This document shows positions 16,659 through 25,040 of a stretch of 36,388 bases of DNA, in pieces. This DNA comes from Brucella tritici (GTDB taxonomy: Bacteria; Pseudomonadota; Alphaproteobacteria; Rhizobiales; Rhizobiaceae). Position 1 is the first letter of the stretch. Every line of letters starts with the position of its first letter. The DNA is taken from positions 1-36,388 of the forward strand of contig NZ_CADEAR010000021.1 in NCBI RefSeq assembly GCF_902825325.1, given 5' to 3'. The position numbers and the translations under genes are program-made. A model generated the notes under the pieces. It saw only the letters and a program-made list of their open reading frames with translations. It was not told where the DNA came from and did no database searches.

Positions 16659-19600
16659 TTAGAACTTTACGCTAAGCTTGGCCTTACCCGAGTTCTGATT
16701 AAAGCTCGAACCATATTGGCCGGAATATTCAAGACCCAGCGTCGTCTGATTGCCCAGATCAATATCAAGGCCAGCCTTGATAATCGCGGTGTCCTTCGCA
16801 ATTGGTGCACCGGCCAATTCAAATACCGTTCCGGCATCGAACGAGGCTGCTGTCGTCGGAATGGTATCGCCATAGGCGTGTTGCCAGCCAGCCGTACCGT
16901 TAAGCCTTGCATTCATACTGCCGAATACGACTGGAGCAGAAGCCCGAAGACCAATTGTGGTAAACGTGGTTGTCGCCGTTTCTTTTCCAATCCGGAGCGC
17001 GGCATTCCCGCCATGTTCATCGAACCGCCCAGTTTGCAGGCGCACCACCGCAACATGTGCAAATGGCTCAATCGCCGTTCCGTTCACATCAAAACGATGC
17101 GAGAGTTCGCCGAATGCCTGAAAGGTGTCTGCGCTGTAATCGGCATCAAGACTTTCTGAAAAGCCCGGGAAAGCGACAAGGCGATCAGTTTCGATCTTGT
17201 GCCAGCTATAGGCAAGACCTGCCTTGAGCGCAGTCGCGCTCCACTGGGTGCCCCCATAGATACCCAAATGATAGTTGTCACTGTGGCCAGACGAGTTGCG
17301 ATCATTCACATCGAAACTGGTGCGGCTATAGCCCGCGAGAGCGCCCAGCCTCCAATTCTCGACGACTTCCGCGTCATAGCCTGCAACAAAGCCGCCCGTT
17401 GATTGCTTCAGCTTGCCAGCATTTCCATCCGCGCCGGTTTCACTCCACTGGCCAAGTGCCTGTCCCCAGATCGCGGCGCGCGGTGCCGAAACCTGCGATG
17501 AAGCCATGTCTGTTGCGACGGATGATGAGGCAGCACTCTGCCCACTACCGCCAAACGCCGCGTCAACGCGTTCCATGACGGCATTGCGAATGATCGAGCT
17601 GTCATTGATGATCGCAGTTCGCATCGATGCATGAACTTCACCTGAGAGTGCATTGAATGCGCGACGCGCATTGTCTTCGTTGTCCTGCATGACGACCGTG
17701 TCGTAAACAGCATTGCCAGCACCAAGCGCTTCGACAGCGACAGCTACCGACTTCTGATTGCCTGTCTTTGCCGTAGCAGCGAAGTCGATGTCGTTGCGTG
17801 CGATGTTGAGGTAGACTGCGTTGGGATCATAGGCCAGGCCAAGATCGACGAAAGGCATGTTCTGGCTCAAATCGCCAAACGTACCCACGATGCCGCCTTC
17901 AGCACTTAAAATGGTGTAGCTCTTGCCGGGCATATAGGTGCCGGCGGCTTTTTCTATATAGACCTTCGCGCCACCAAGCGTCGCCGTTCCACTCACATCG
18001 ATGCGATCGCTTTTACCGGAAGCATCAATTTCCGCAACGTAAGTGGCTCCCGCATCAAAGGCCAGATTGCCATCGACCTTCAGCGTGCCGATAGAATTGC
18101 CCGGTGCGATGATACTGCCAGCGCCGGCATAAAGGCCTCCGACTGAACCTGCGCCAGCCAGATATGCGCCGTTTTCAACGCTGGCTGTGCCGACAAGGAA
18201 TGCACCTGAATGGGATGCATCGCCAATGACCAGCCCACCTTCTTTCACAGTCGTGCCGCCTGTATAGGTGTTGGCACCATTCAGGACCAGAACACCAGTG
18301 CCGGACTTCGTGAGACTGCCAGTACCATCAATATTGCCGTCGAAACGGGTATTGGCGGACTGGTCTACGGTCAGAGCTGCCGAGCCGAGGCTCAATGTCC
18401 CGCCCTCGCCCATCAGCGACGACATGCTCACATTGAAATTGTTGAGATCGAGCTTGCCACCATTCACCGAGAAGGCCGTATTGTCGACGAATGCCCCGTC
18501 CACGCCAGCCTGAAGCACTCCGCCTTCCACCAAGGTTCCGCCCGTGTAGCTGTTTGCCTGGCCCAGAACGAGCGTACCGGCTCCGCGCTTGAGCAGCGCC
18601 CCCTCTCCTGTGGCTTGCTGCAGCAGCGTCACGCGGTTGTCTGCATCCGCGATGTCGATCCATCCAAGTCCCTCAAGGGACACGGTGCGATCCAGCGTTT
18701 TCATGTCGCTGCCCGTTATACGCAGACCGCCATCAATGAGACGCAGCCGAGCATCGGCATTGCCAAGAGCCGCATCTTCGCTGACGAGGATCGTCCCGCC
18801 GTCGGTGACAGCCGTTTCACCGATAAAGGAATGATCGTCGATACAATAGTCCTTGATGGCCTGCTGGAAGCGCGCATCCGTGCTGTCGCAGTTCAGCAAT
18901 GTCTTCTTTTCGTCAAGCGTCAGATCGGTCAGAATCGGTTTGCCATTGGCATCCGAAATCTGGCCCAGATAGAGATCCCTGCGTTGATTGTTTCGGGTTA
19001 GAACAAATTCCTTGTTCTTTTCCGCGAAGCCGTAAGCATTGGCGCCCCAAACGAGACGCGTTTTGCTCGTTTCATTTTCCGAGTAAGTCTGGAGCTGCGG
19101 GCCAACCCATCGAAAATCATGCGCAACGGGTTCATGGTCGGAGATCGCTTCCGGCTGACGGCCCGGCCGAGTGACTTTTACGTCCTTGATCACTCCGGTG
19201 TAGGGATCATTGGGATCATCCACAATCTCATACCATTTTCCGAATGGCCGCGAGACGAGGAAATGATCGATCTTGGCACGGTCCCAGCTCGCCCAGGTAT
19301 TGGTTGCGTCCTCGCCTGCCGACGGCCATGTGGTGCTGCCATCGTTGAGATCATGCGGCCTGAAGTCTTCGCGGACCGCATCCGTCTGGAGCAGCATGTA
19401 CTGCTTCTTGAGCACATTCATCGTAACCGGCGTGTTGTTGGCAACCGCATAGGTTTCGTCTTGCAGCCCGACATTCTTCCCGGCCTTGTAGGCGGCGGAA
19501 AGAGCGTCGCCCCATTGCTTCCACGACAGGGTGTCGATGTCCTGTCCGACATATGCTTCCTGAATGACCGAACGCATCGTCTGCTGATCGGCGTTGAGAA

Positions 19601-20258
19601 CATATTGCCGCGTCAGATCGCGATAAAAGGTGTTGCCGTCAGATTGCTGCATCAGTCTGATCTGCGCATCGATGTGATGAAGGCCGCGCTCGGAAACATC
19701 CCCCGCATTGAAGTCGCCCATGACCATGATCGGCTGGGTGGCTCCTTTTGCCCATGTGTTGAGGGCTTGGGCTTCATTCACGCGACCGGTCGATCCATCT
19801 GCATAATCGAGATGAACCGTGCCGATGAGTGTCTGCGGACGGGAGCCCTGGGCGTCCAGCTGAGTATAGCTGACATAGCGACCTTGCGTATTTCCGCCCA
19901 GATTGATCGTGCCGAATTTGCCCGGCAAACGGGAAATGATACCCACATCGCCGACCTGCACATTACCGTAAGTGCCGCGACCCGCAGTTTGAAGGAAATC
20001 CGGTATGCGCGTAACATAGGTACTACCGTTGACTTCCTGCATCCCGAGCACGTCGAAATTGGCTGCTGCCATAAAGTCCGCTGTCAATTCCGGGTTCTGT
20101 TTGAACTTGTTCCAGATGTTGATCGTCATGACGCGAATGTCATAGCTATCGGCTGCGCGCGCCGGAGCGGCAGCAATTCCTGCGACTGCGACACCGCATA
20201 AAAGCTGCGCAGTCAGAGCCAAAAGTTTTCCGTTGCGTTTGGTCGTCCCCGTTACCAT
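16659..20258 (-). CDS. type V autotransporter with N-terminal EEP phosphodiesterase domain
   Basis: 1199 residues. A signal peptide ends near APARAAD (about 30-37). Residues 38-385 form an endonuclease/exonuclease/phosphatase domain with every catalytic motif: Asn47 (TINIWN), Glu75 (MQEVNG), His149 (TVHLDY), Asp182/Asn184 (GDFN), Asp331 (KIDHF) and Asp374-His375 (SDHEP). An insert of about 130 residues lies between GDFN and KIDHF. Residues about 480-900 are a beta-helix stalk with repeats such as NSYTGGTLVEGGVLQAG and NTYTGGTTVKEGGLVIG. Residues about 923-1199 are the outer-membrane barrel, ending in KAKLSVKF. The enzyme is thus expected at or beyond the cell surface. EEP relatives include DNase I-like nucleases, sphingomyelinases and inositol-phosphate phosphatases; the substrate here is unknown. 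It is divergent from a DeoR regulator. The frame is intact. Confidence 0.92.
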   Translation of the reverse strand: MVTGTTKRNGKLLALTAQLLCGVAVAGIAAAPARAADSYDIRVMTINIWNKFKQNPELTADFMAAANFDVLGMQEVNGSTYVTRIPDFLQTAGRGTYGNVQVGDVGIISRLPGKFGTINLGGNTQGRYVSYTQLDAQGSRPQTLIGTVHLDYADGSTGRVNEAQALNTWAKGATQPIMVMGDFNAGDVSERGLHHIDAQIRLMQQSDGNTFYRDLTRQYVLNADQQTMRSVIQEAYVGQDIDTLSWKQWGDALSAAYKAGKNVGLQDETYAVANNTPVTMNVLKKQYMLLQTDAVREDFRPHDLNDGSTTWPSAGEDATNTWASWDRAKIDHFLVSRPFGKWYEIVDDPNDPYTGVIKDVKVTRPGRQPEAISDHEPVAHDFRWVGPQLQTYSENETSKTRLVWGANAYGFAEKNKEFVLTRNNQRRDLYLGQISDANGKPILTDLTLDEKKTLLNCDSTDARFQQAIKDYCIDDHSFIGETAVTDGGTILVSEDAALGNADARLRLIDGGLRITGSDMKTLDRTVSLEGLGWIDIADADNRVTLLQQATGEGALLKRGAGTLVLGQANSYTGGTLVEGGVLQAGVDGAFVDNTAFSVNGGKLDLNNFNVSMSSLMGEGGTLSLGSAALTVDQSANTRFDGNIDGTGSLTKSGTGVLVLNGANTYTGGTTVKEGGLVIGDASHSGAFLVGTASVENGAYLAGAGSVGGLYAGAGSIIAPGNSIGTLKVDGNLAFDAGATYVAEIDASGKSDRIDVSGTATLGGAKVYIEKAAGTYMPGKSYTILSAEGGIVGTFGDLSQNMPFVDLGLAYDPNAVYLNIARNDIDFAATAKTGNQKSVAVAVEALGAGNAVYDTVVMQDNEDNARRAFNALSGEVHASMRTAIINDSSIIRNAVMERVDAAFGGSGQSAASSSVATDMASSQVSAPRAAIWGQALGQWSETGADGNAGKLKQSTGGFVAGYDAEVVENWRLGALAGYSRTSFDVNDRNSSGHSDNYHLGIYGGTQWSATALKAGLAYSWHKIETDRLVAFPGFSESLDADYSADTFQAFGELSHRFDVNGTAIEPFAHVAVVRLQTGRFDEHGGNAALRIGKETATTTFTTIGLRASAPVVFGSMNARLNGTAGWQHAYGDTIPTTAASFDAGTVFELAGAPIAKDTAIIKAGLDIDLGNQTTLGLEYSGQYGSSFNQNSGKAKLSVKF

Positions 20259-20352
20259 CCCTCGGTCCTTTTCCTGGAAGATGCTTCCATTTCATCAATG
20301 TGACAGCCGGATTGATCATCCAACTTCAATCGATGCTGAAATGACAGAGTTC

Positions 20353-20375
20353 AATGTCACTTTTATTACATTTTA
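20353..20375. promoter_or_regulatory. candidate operator 1 (AATGT-N10-ACATT) before autotransporter/DeoR
   Basis: AATGTCACTTTTATTACATT (20353-20372) continues TTA. The inverted half-sites AATGT and ACATT are 10 bases apart, so centres are 15 bases apart. An almost identical unit lies 71 bases to the right. Located in the 265-base gap between the divergent autotransporter and DeoR genes; DeoR-family proteins bind such repeats, so this is a plausible target. Confidence 0.5.
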
Positions 20376-20420
20376 CTCCCGACCGGGATGCGAGGACTCC
20401 AAAACCTGCGGTCCTTAATA

Positions 20421-20446
20421 GTAAATGTCATTAATACTACATTTTT
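20421..20446. promoter_or_regulatory. candidate operator 2 (AAATGT-N10-ACATTT)
   Basis: AAATGT (20423-20428) and ACATTT (20439-20444) are perfect inverted half-sites with the same 10-base spacing as operator 1, and the shared core AATGTCA...ACATTTT makes the two look like duplicates. It lies about 80 bases before the DeoR start and 165 before the autotransporter start. Two sites could let one regulator loop or cooperate across both promoters. Confidence 0.55.
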
Positions 20447-20523
20447 ATTCGCTAATCGATTCACCCAGATATTGCTATTTTAACCCCACGATTTCCTCGC
20501 CTCATTCAACCTGGAAATGAGAG

Positions 20524-21363
20524 ATGGATCTGAGTGATCAGGCGCATAAGGACATAACGACAACCATGAGCGAACTTTCCGGTCCCGGTGGCAACAAGAA
20601 GGAAATCCGGCAGCAGGCGTTGTTGCAATGGATTGAAAACAGCCATTATGTTTCTCTTGAAGAGATCGCAGAACGGTTCCATGTCACCACTCAGACGGCG
20701 CGGCGCGACATTGCGGACCTGGAACATAGGGGCAAAGTCCGGAAACTGCATGGCGGCGTGTCGCAACTGACGCCACTCGATCCCGTGACCTACCGTCAGC
20801 GCAGACATGATCGGGCCGACGAGAAGGTGCGAATTGCCGAAGCTGTCGTCGCGCTCATTCCCGATGGCGCCACTGTTTTCCTCGATACCGGCACAACATG
20901 CGAAGCGATTGCCAATACCCTTATCAGCAGAGAGCGCCTGCATGTTGTCACATATAGCCTGCGATCAGCAGCCATTATCAGTGAGAGAACAGATTTCACG
21001 CTCGCTGTTCCTGGTGGCTTTGTTCGACCCATCGATGGCGGGATGTTTCAGGAAGATACACCGGAATTCATCCGACGCTTCAAGTTCGACTATGCAATCA
21101 TTTCCGTCAGCGGCGTTGATGATGACGGTGATCTTTGTGACGACGACCATACGGAAGTGGCTGTCGTTTCAGCCGCATTGCGACAAGCGGCACACAAGCT
21201 GCTCGCAGTTGACAGCTCAAAATTTGGCAAACGAGCGATGGTCAGACTTGGATCGGTTCACGACATTACGACCGTGATCACCAATGAAATGCCTGCCCCT
21301 GCTCTATCAGCCGTTCTGAAAAAAGCCGCCGTTCATATCCATCTTGCTCCCGAACCTGACTGA
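20524..21363 (+). CDS. DeoR/GlpR-family transcriptional regulator
   Basis: 279 residues. The N-terminal DeoR HTH (about 25-75) reads RQQALLQWIENSHYVSLEEI, then ERFHVTTQTARRDIADLEHR and GKVRKLHGG. The C-terminal effector domain has PDGATVFLDTGTTCEAIANTL (sugar-phosphate-binding DxGTT loop), VPGGFVRP and AVDSSKFGKRAM, the closing DeoR signature. Such proteins respond to a phosphorylated sugar or polyol. ATG 20524 follows GGAAATGAGAG; a second ATG at 20566 is less well preceded. It is divergent from the autotransporter gene with two palindromic boxes between them, so local regulation is likely. There is no linked sugar-catabolic gene, which is unusual for this family. Confidence 0.92.
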   Translation: MDLSDQAHKDITTTMSELSGPGGNKKEIRQQALLQWIENSHYVSLEEIAERFHVTTQTARRDIADLEHRGKVRKLHGGVSQLTPLDPVTYRQRRHDRADEKVRIAEAVVALIPDGATVFLDTGTTCEAIANTLISRERLHVVTYSLRSAAIISERTDFTLAVPGGFVRPIDGGMFQEDTPEFIRRFKFDYAIISVSGVDDDGDLCDDDHTEVAVVSAALRQAAHKLLAVDSSKFGKRAMVRLGSVHDITTVITNEMPAPALSAVLKKAAVHIHLAPEPD

Positions 21364-21952
21364 AAATCAACCATATTCACAACCCGTAACTTTGGTTTGC
21401 CCGTCACGGTTTTATAATTGTGACATCCCGGATCAACGCGCTTGAGACAGAAGGAGTTTAAGTCGAGCAGATAGACACCGCAAACCAGCAAGAAAGCGCT
21501 ATAGTTGGCATATTCTCGGGAAAACGCGGAGGCTCGCCTGCATCTGAACCAAGCCCGCCAATGATCAGAGCAGGAACCGCGACCGAAGGATAATCCTCGA
21601 GTGCTTCGCGCAACATGTCGATGCAGCCGACCACCAGGCTGACCCTGCTGCCTGCTGCTAGTCACAGCGCACTCGGAATCGATGAACGCACGTTCACCCA
21701 CCGACAATGCCTAAAACGGAGTGGCTGCTTTCGACACTTCGGATGGTAGGTCCAACGCTGAAACGAACATGCAAAACTTCGACCGACTACCTCGCAACAA
21801 TCTTATAATCTATCGCTTTCTTTCAGAAGCCAGGCCGATGTGATTTGTGCGGGCGTTGCGCCTTTCTCATCGGTGAATTTGACGAAAGACGCGGAGATGG
21901 TGCAGACGGGACACCGCTTGTCCCGTATTACGCTTGTCGGATGATGTGTTAG
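21364..21952. other. gap with traces of degraded coding sequence
   Basis: No intact gene. On the minus strand between about 21650 and 21460 one frame reads like real protein (SLVVGCIDMLREALEDYPSV, then PALIIGGLGSDAGEPPRFPE and NMPTIALSCWFAVSICS), ending in a stop, but no start or full domain is present and I do not recognise the family. The remainder has no recognisable content except the hairpin at 21906-21926. Confidence 0.35.
21906..21926. terminator. hairpin after the thioesterase operon
   Basis: ACGGGACA-CCGCT-TGTCCCGT is a perfect 8-bp stem with a 5-base loop, 27 bases beyond the stop of the last gene in the minus-strand echA-liv operon. No T-tract follows on the minus strand, so intrinsic termination is uncertain. 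Confidence 0.4.
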
Positions 21953-22438
21953 CTATCGCTGCCTTCTTCTGAGGCCAATACAACCGTCAATCCATTCCAC
22001 TTTCTCAACAGACTTCGAGCTTTGTAGATCCGCCAATACGATATCTCGTAGCTCTTGCGGCATGTCTGCAGCCCGTGGATATTGTCCCTGTCGACTTATG
22101 TGCATCAGGAGCTGTTCACAGAGCGCCAATATTTCTCCATTCGCATTGAGCAATCTCATGAACACATGCAAACGCTTACAATCAGCATCGATCAGGGTCA
22201 GCTCTACCTGCAATGTTTCATCTGCATGGCACTCTTTCAGATAGCCAATACGGCTGTCGAGCGTGTAGAGCGTGGCCTTATTTGCCTCGCGATAGGTAGC
22301 ATCGATGCCAATTCGATCCATATAAGCGGTCGCCGCATCAGAAAAAACAATGGCATAGGCATAGTCCCCCATATGCCCATTATAGTCGATCCAATTCGAT
22401 GAGACTGTCGTGCTATAGGTGAATAAAGCGCCGTTCAT
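21953..22438 (-). CDS. acyl-CoA thioesterase (hot-dog/4HBT family)
   Basis: 161 residues from ATG 22438, with GGAGG eight bases upstream; a GTG at 22444 would overlap the previous stop and is less likely. The N-terminal hot-dog signature WIDYNGHMGDYAYAIVFSDA, with the conserved D-x-x-G-H-M, resembles thioesterases associated with carnitine dehydrogenase (betainyl-CoA thioesterase type). It is the last gene of the operon that starts with the crotonase and contains a complete ABC importer. It may release an acid from its CoA form as a product or safety valve. The family resemblance to betainyl-CoA thioesterase is from memory and does not fix the substrate. Confidence 0.8.
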   Translation of the reverse strand: MNGALFTYSTTVSSNWIDYNGHMGDYAYAIVFSDAATAYMDRIGIDATYREANKATLYTLDSRIGYLKECHADETLQVELTLIDADCKRLHVFMRLLNANGEILALCEQLLMHISRQGQYPRAADMPQELRDIVLADLQSSKSVEKVEWIDGCIGLRRRQR

Positions 22439-22440
22439 TC

Positions 22441-23430
22441 TCACTTCCTCCGTTCAAACCAGGCATAGAACTCTCCGACGATACCTTTACGGAAGAGGAT
22501 GACGCATGCCATGAAGATGAGGCCAGTGACGATTGTGACTGGGAAGTCGGATGTTGCGAGATAGTTCTGGAGGGCGACGACGAAGGCTGCGCCGACGATG
22601 GGTCCGATCAGCGTGCCGATGCCGCCAAGCAGCGTCATCAGGATGACCTCGCCCGACATCTGCCAGCCGACATCGGTCAGCGTTGCAAACTGGAAGACGA
22701 GCGCCTTCATGCCGCCTGCAAGGCCCGCAAGGCCAGCCGACATGACGAATGCGGCCAGCTTGTACTGATTGACGGAATAGCCGAGCGATATGGCGCGGCT
22801 TTCGTTTTCGCGCACCGATTTCAGGATCATGCCGAAGGGCGAGTTGGTGATGCGCCAGATGGCGAAGACCCCAAGCACGAACACGGCCAGCACGAAGTAA
22901 TACATGTTCATCTGGTTGTTGAGATCAATGAAGCCGAACAGATATCCGCGCGGCACGCCCTGCAAGCCGTCCTCGCCATGGGTGAAGGCCGCCTGCAGGC
23001 AGAAGAAGAAGAACATCTGCGACAGCGCAAGCGTGATCATGGTCGAATAGATGCCCTGACGGCGAATGGCCAGATAGCCGATGACAAGGCCAAGCGCTGC
23101 GGCGGCAAGAACGCCGAGGATCAGCCCCACTTCCGGCGTCACGCCCCATTCCTTCACCGTATGCGCGGTGATATAGGCAGCGCCCCCGAAGAAGGCCGCA
23201 TGGCCGAACGAGAGAATGCCGGTATAGCCAAGCAGAAGATTGAAGGCAGAGGCAAACAGCGCAAAACACAGCATCTTCATCAGGAAGATCGGATAGACCA
23301 CGAAGGGTGCGGCGGCCAGTGCGATGATGGCGATGACGAGAATGACCGCCGACAGGCTGTTGATCGCAGGCTTGCGGGATGAAGCGGTGCCTTGGCTTGC
23401 AGCCGTTGCTTTAAGAGCGGTATCAGCCAT
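22441..23430 (-). CDS. livM: branched-chain amino acid-type ABC importer, permease LivM
   Basis: 329 residues from ATG 23430 (MADTALKATAAS), one base after the livH stop; longer readings extend over livH coding sequence and are not credible. About ten membrane spans are visible. The LivM signature region is present as LLGYTGILSFGHAAFFGGAAY, and the EAA-like loop FGMILKSVRENESRAISLGY sits at about residues 210-230. It forms the channel with LivH. The ligand range of this family (branched-chain amino acids, amides, urea, short organic acids, aromatic acids) is broad, so the name does not imply leucine uptake. Confidence 0.93.
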   Translation of the reverse strand: MADTALKATAASQGTASSRKPAINSLSAVILVIAIIALAAAPFVVYPIFLMKMLCFALFASAFNLLLGYTGILSFGHAAFFGGAAYITAHTVKEWGVTPEVGLILGVLAAAALGLVIGYLAIRRQGIYSTMITLALSQMFFFFCLQAAFTHGEDGLQGVPRGYLFGFIDLNNQMNMYYFVLAVFVLGVFAIWRITNSPFGMILKSVRENESRAISLGYSVNQYKLAAFVMSAGLAGLAGGMKALVFQFATLTDVGWQMSGEVILMTLLGGIGTLIGPIVGAAFVVALQNYLATSDFPVTIVTGLIFMACVILFRKGIVGEFYAWFERRK

Positions 23431-23431
23431 A

Positions 23432-24319
23432 TCAGGCCTCCTTCCCGAACAGTCCGGCGGGTCGCACCAGAAGGACGATAGCCATGATAACGAAGATGAC
23501 GATGCTGGAGGCTTCCGGATAAAAGACCTTGGTGAGCCCTTCTGCCAGCCCCAGCACATAGCCGGTAATGATGGCGCCGAGGATCGATCCCATGCCGCCG
23601 ACAACCACCACGGCAAAAACCACGATGATGATGTTGGAGCCCATCAGCGGGCTGACCTGATAGATCGGGGCCGCCATGATGCCGGCCACGCCTGCAAGAC
23701 CCGCACCCAGCGCATAGGTGAAGGTGAGAAGCAGCGGCACATTGATGCCGAAGGCTTTGACCAGTGTCGGGTTTTCGGTGGCGGCGCGCAAATAAGCGCC
23801 AAGCTTGGTCTTTTCGATCAGGAGCCAGGTGCCAAGGCAGATGATCAGCGAGGCCACGACCACCCAGGCGCGATAGTTCGGCAGGAACATGAAGCCGAGA
23901 TTATGCCCGCCAGCCAGCGATGGCGGCACCGCATAGGGCTGACCGGCAGCGCCATAATAATAACGGAACGTGCCTTCGATCACGAGCGCCAGGCCGAAGG
24001 TGAAGAGCAGGCCATAGAGCGGATCGAGATTATAAAGCCGTGACAGCGCCACGCGCTCGACGATCGCCCCGCCAAGACCGACGATGATCGGGGCCAGAAC
24101 AAGCGCTGGCCAATAGCCGATGCCAAGCCAGCTCAACAGCAGATAGCCGACAAAAGCGCCCAGCATATATTGTGCGCCATGGGCAAAATTGATGATGCGC
24201 AACAGCCCGAAGATGATGGCAAGGCCAAGGCTCAGCATGGCATAGAACGAGCCATTGATGAGGCCAACCAGCAACTGCCCGAGAAGCGCCTGCAGGGGAA
24301 TACCGAAGATCATTGTCAT
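23432..24319 (-). CDS. livH: branched-chain amino acid-type ABC importer, permease LivH
   Basis: 295 residues. ATG 24319 follows GGGAG by six bases and lies one base after the livF stop. The protein has eight or so membrane spans and the family motif GLINGSFYAMLSLGLAIIFG near the N-terminus, RIINFAHGAQYMLGA (about 41-55) and GVAGIMAAPIYQVSPLMG further on. It pairs with LivM. Codons abut those of livF and livM, so the whole importer is one transcription unit. Confidence 0.93.
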   Translation of the reverse strand: MTMIFGIPLQALLGQLLVGLINGSFYAMLSLGLAIIFGLLRIINFAHGAQYMLGAFVGYLLLSWLGIGYWPALVLAPIIVGLGGAIVERVALSRLYNLDPLYGLLFTFGLALVIEGTFRYYYGAAGQPYAVPPSLAGGHNLGFMFLPNYRAWVVVASLIICLGTWLLIEKTKLGAYLRAATENPTLVKAFGINVPLLLTFTYALGAGLAGVAGIMAAPIYQVSPLMGSNIIIVVFAVVVVGGMGSILGAIITGYVLGLAEGLTKVFYPEASSIVIFVIMAIVLLVRPAGLFGKEA

Positions 24320-24320
24320 G

Positions 24321-25040
24321 TCAGACTCCCAAGGCTTCGTTCAGGGCTGCCATGCGGTCGGGCAGCTCGGCGGTCGGGAAGTTCTCCGTCACCACGCCAT
24401 GATCCATGAGATAGAAGCGGTCTGCGACCTTGGCGGCAAAGCGGAAGTTCTGCTCGACCAGAAGGATGGTCATGCCGCGCTTCTTCAATTCCACCAGCAC
24501 ATCGCCGATGCGCTGCACGATGACAGGCGCCAGACCTTCGGTCGGCTCGTCCAGCAGCAGCACCTTCACGCCGGTGCGCAGGATGCGCGCAATGGCCAAC
24601 ATCTGCTGTTCGCCGCCCGACAGTTTGGTGCCAGGGCTGTTGCGCCGTTCATGCAGGTTCGGGAAAAGCGCGTAAATCTCGTCCAATGACATCAGGCTCT
24701 GCTCGCCTTTTGCGACGACCGGCGGCAGCAGCAGGTTCTCATGCACGCTGAGCGTGGCGAAGATGCCGCGTTCTTCCGGCACAAAGCCCAGACCTTCATA
24801 GGCGATGCGGTGCAAAGGCACACGCATGATGTCCTTGCCGCCGAGGGTGATACTGCCGGTGCGCTTGCGGATGATACCCATGATGGCGCGCAGCGTCGTC
24901 GTCTTGCCGACGCCATTGCGGCCCAGAAGCGTGATGGTTTCGCCGGGCCAGATATCGAGGTCGACGCCGTGCAGGGCATGGCTTTCGCCATACCAGGCAT
25001 TGAGCCCGCGCACGGATAATAGCGGTTGGCCTCTAGTCAT
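24321..25040 (-). CDS. livF: ABC importer ATPase LivF
   Basis: 239 residues from ATG 25040, which overlaps the livG stop by eight bases; upstream in-frame ATGs fall inside livG. Walker A is GRNGVGKTT, the signature is LSGGEQQMLAIARIL, and Walker B is VLLLDEPTEGLAP, followed by the H-loop region with ILLVEQN (Gln in place of His, as is normal in LivF). It energises uptake together with LivG at the inner face of the membrane. Confidence 0.95.
   Translation of the reverse strand: MTRGQPLLSVRGLNAWYGESHALHGVDLDIWPGETITLLGRNGVGKTTTLRAIMGIIRKRTGSITLGGKDIMRVPLHRIAYEGLGFVPEERGIFATLSVHENLLLPPVVAKGEQSLMSLDEIYALFPNLHERRNSPGTKLSGGEQQMLAIARILRTGVKVLLLDEPTEGLAPVIVQRIGDVLVELKKRGMTILLVEQNFRFAAKVADRFYLMDHGVVTENFPTAELPDRMAALNEALGV

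Noticed and set aside
19119..20201. 360-residue open frame antisense to the autotransporter
   Set aside because: It mirrors the EEP-domain coding region, has no domain of its own, and its length is explained by the GC-biased codon use of the sense strand.
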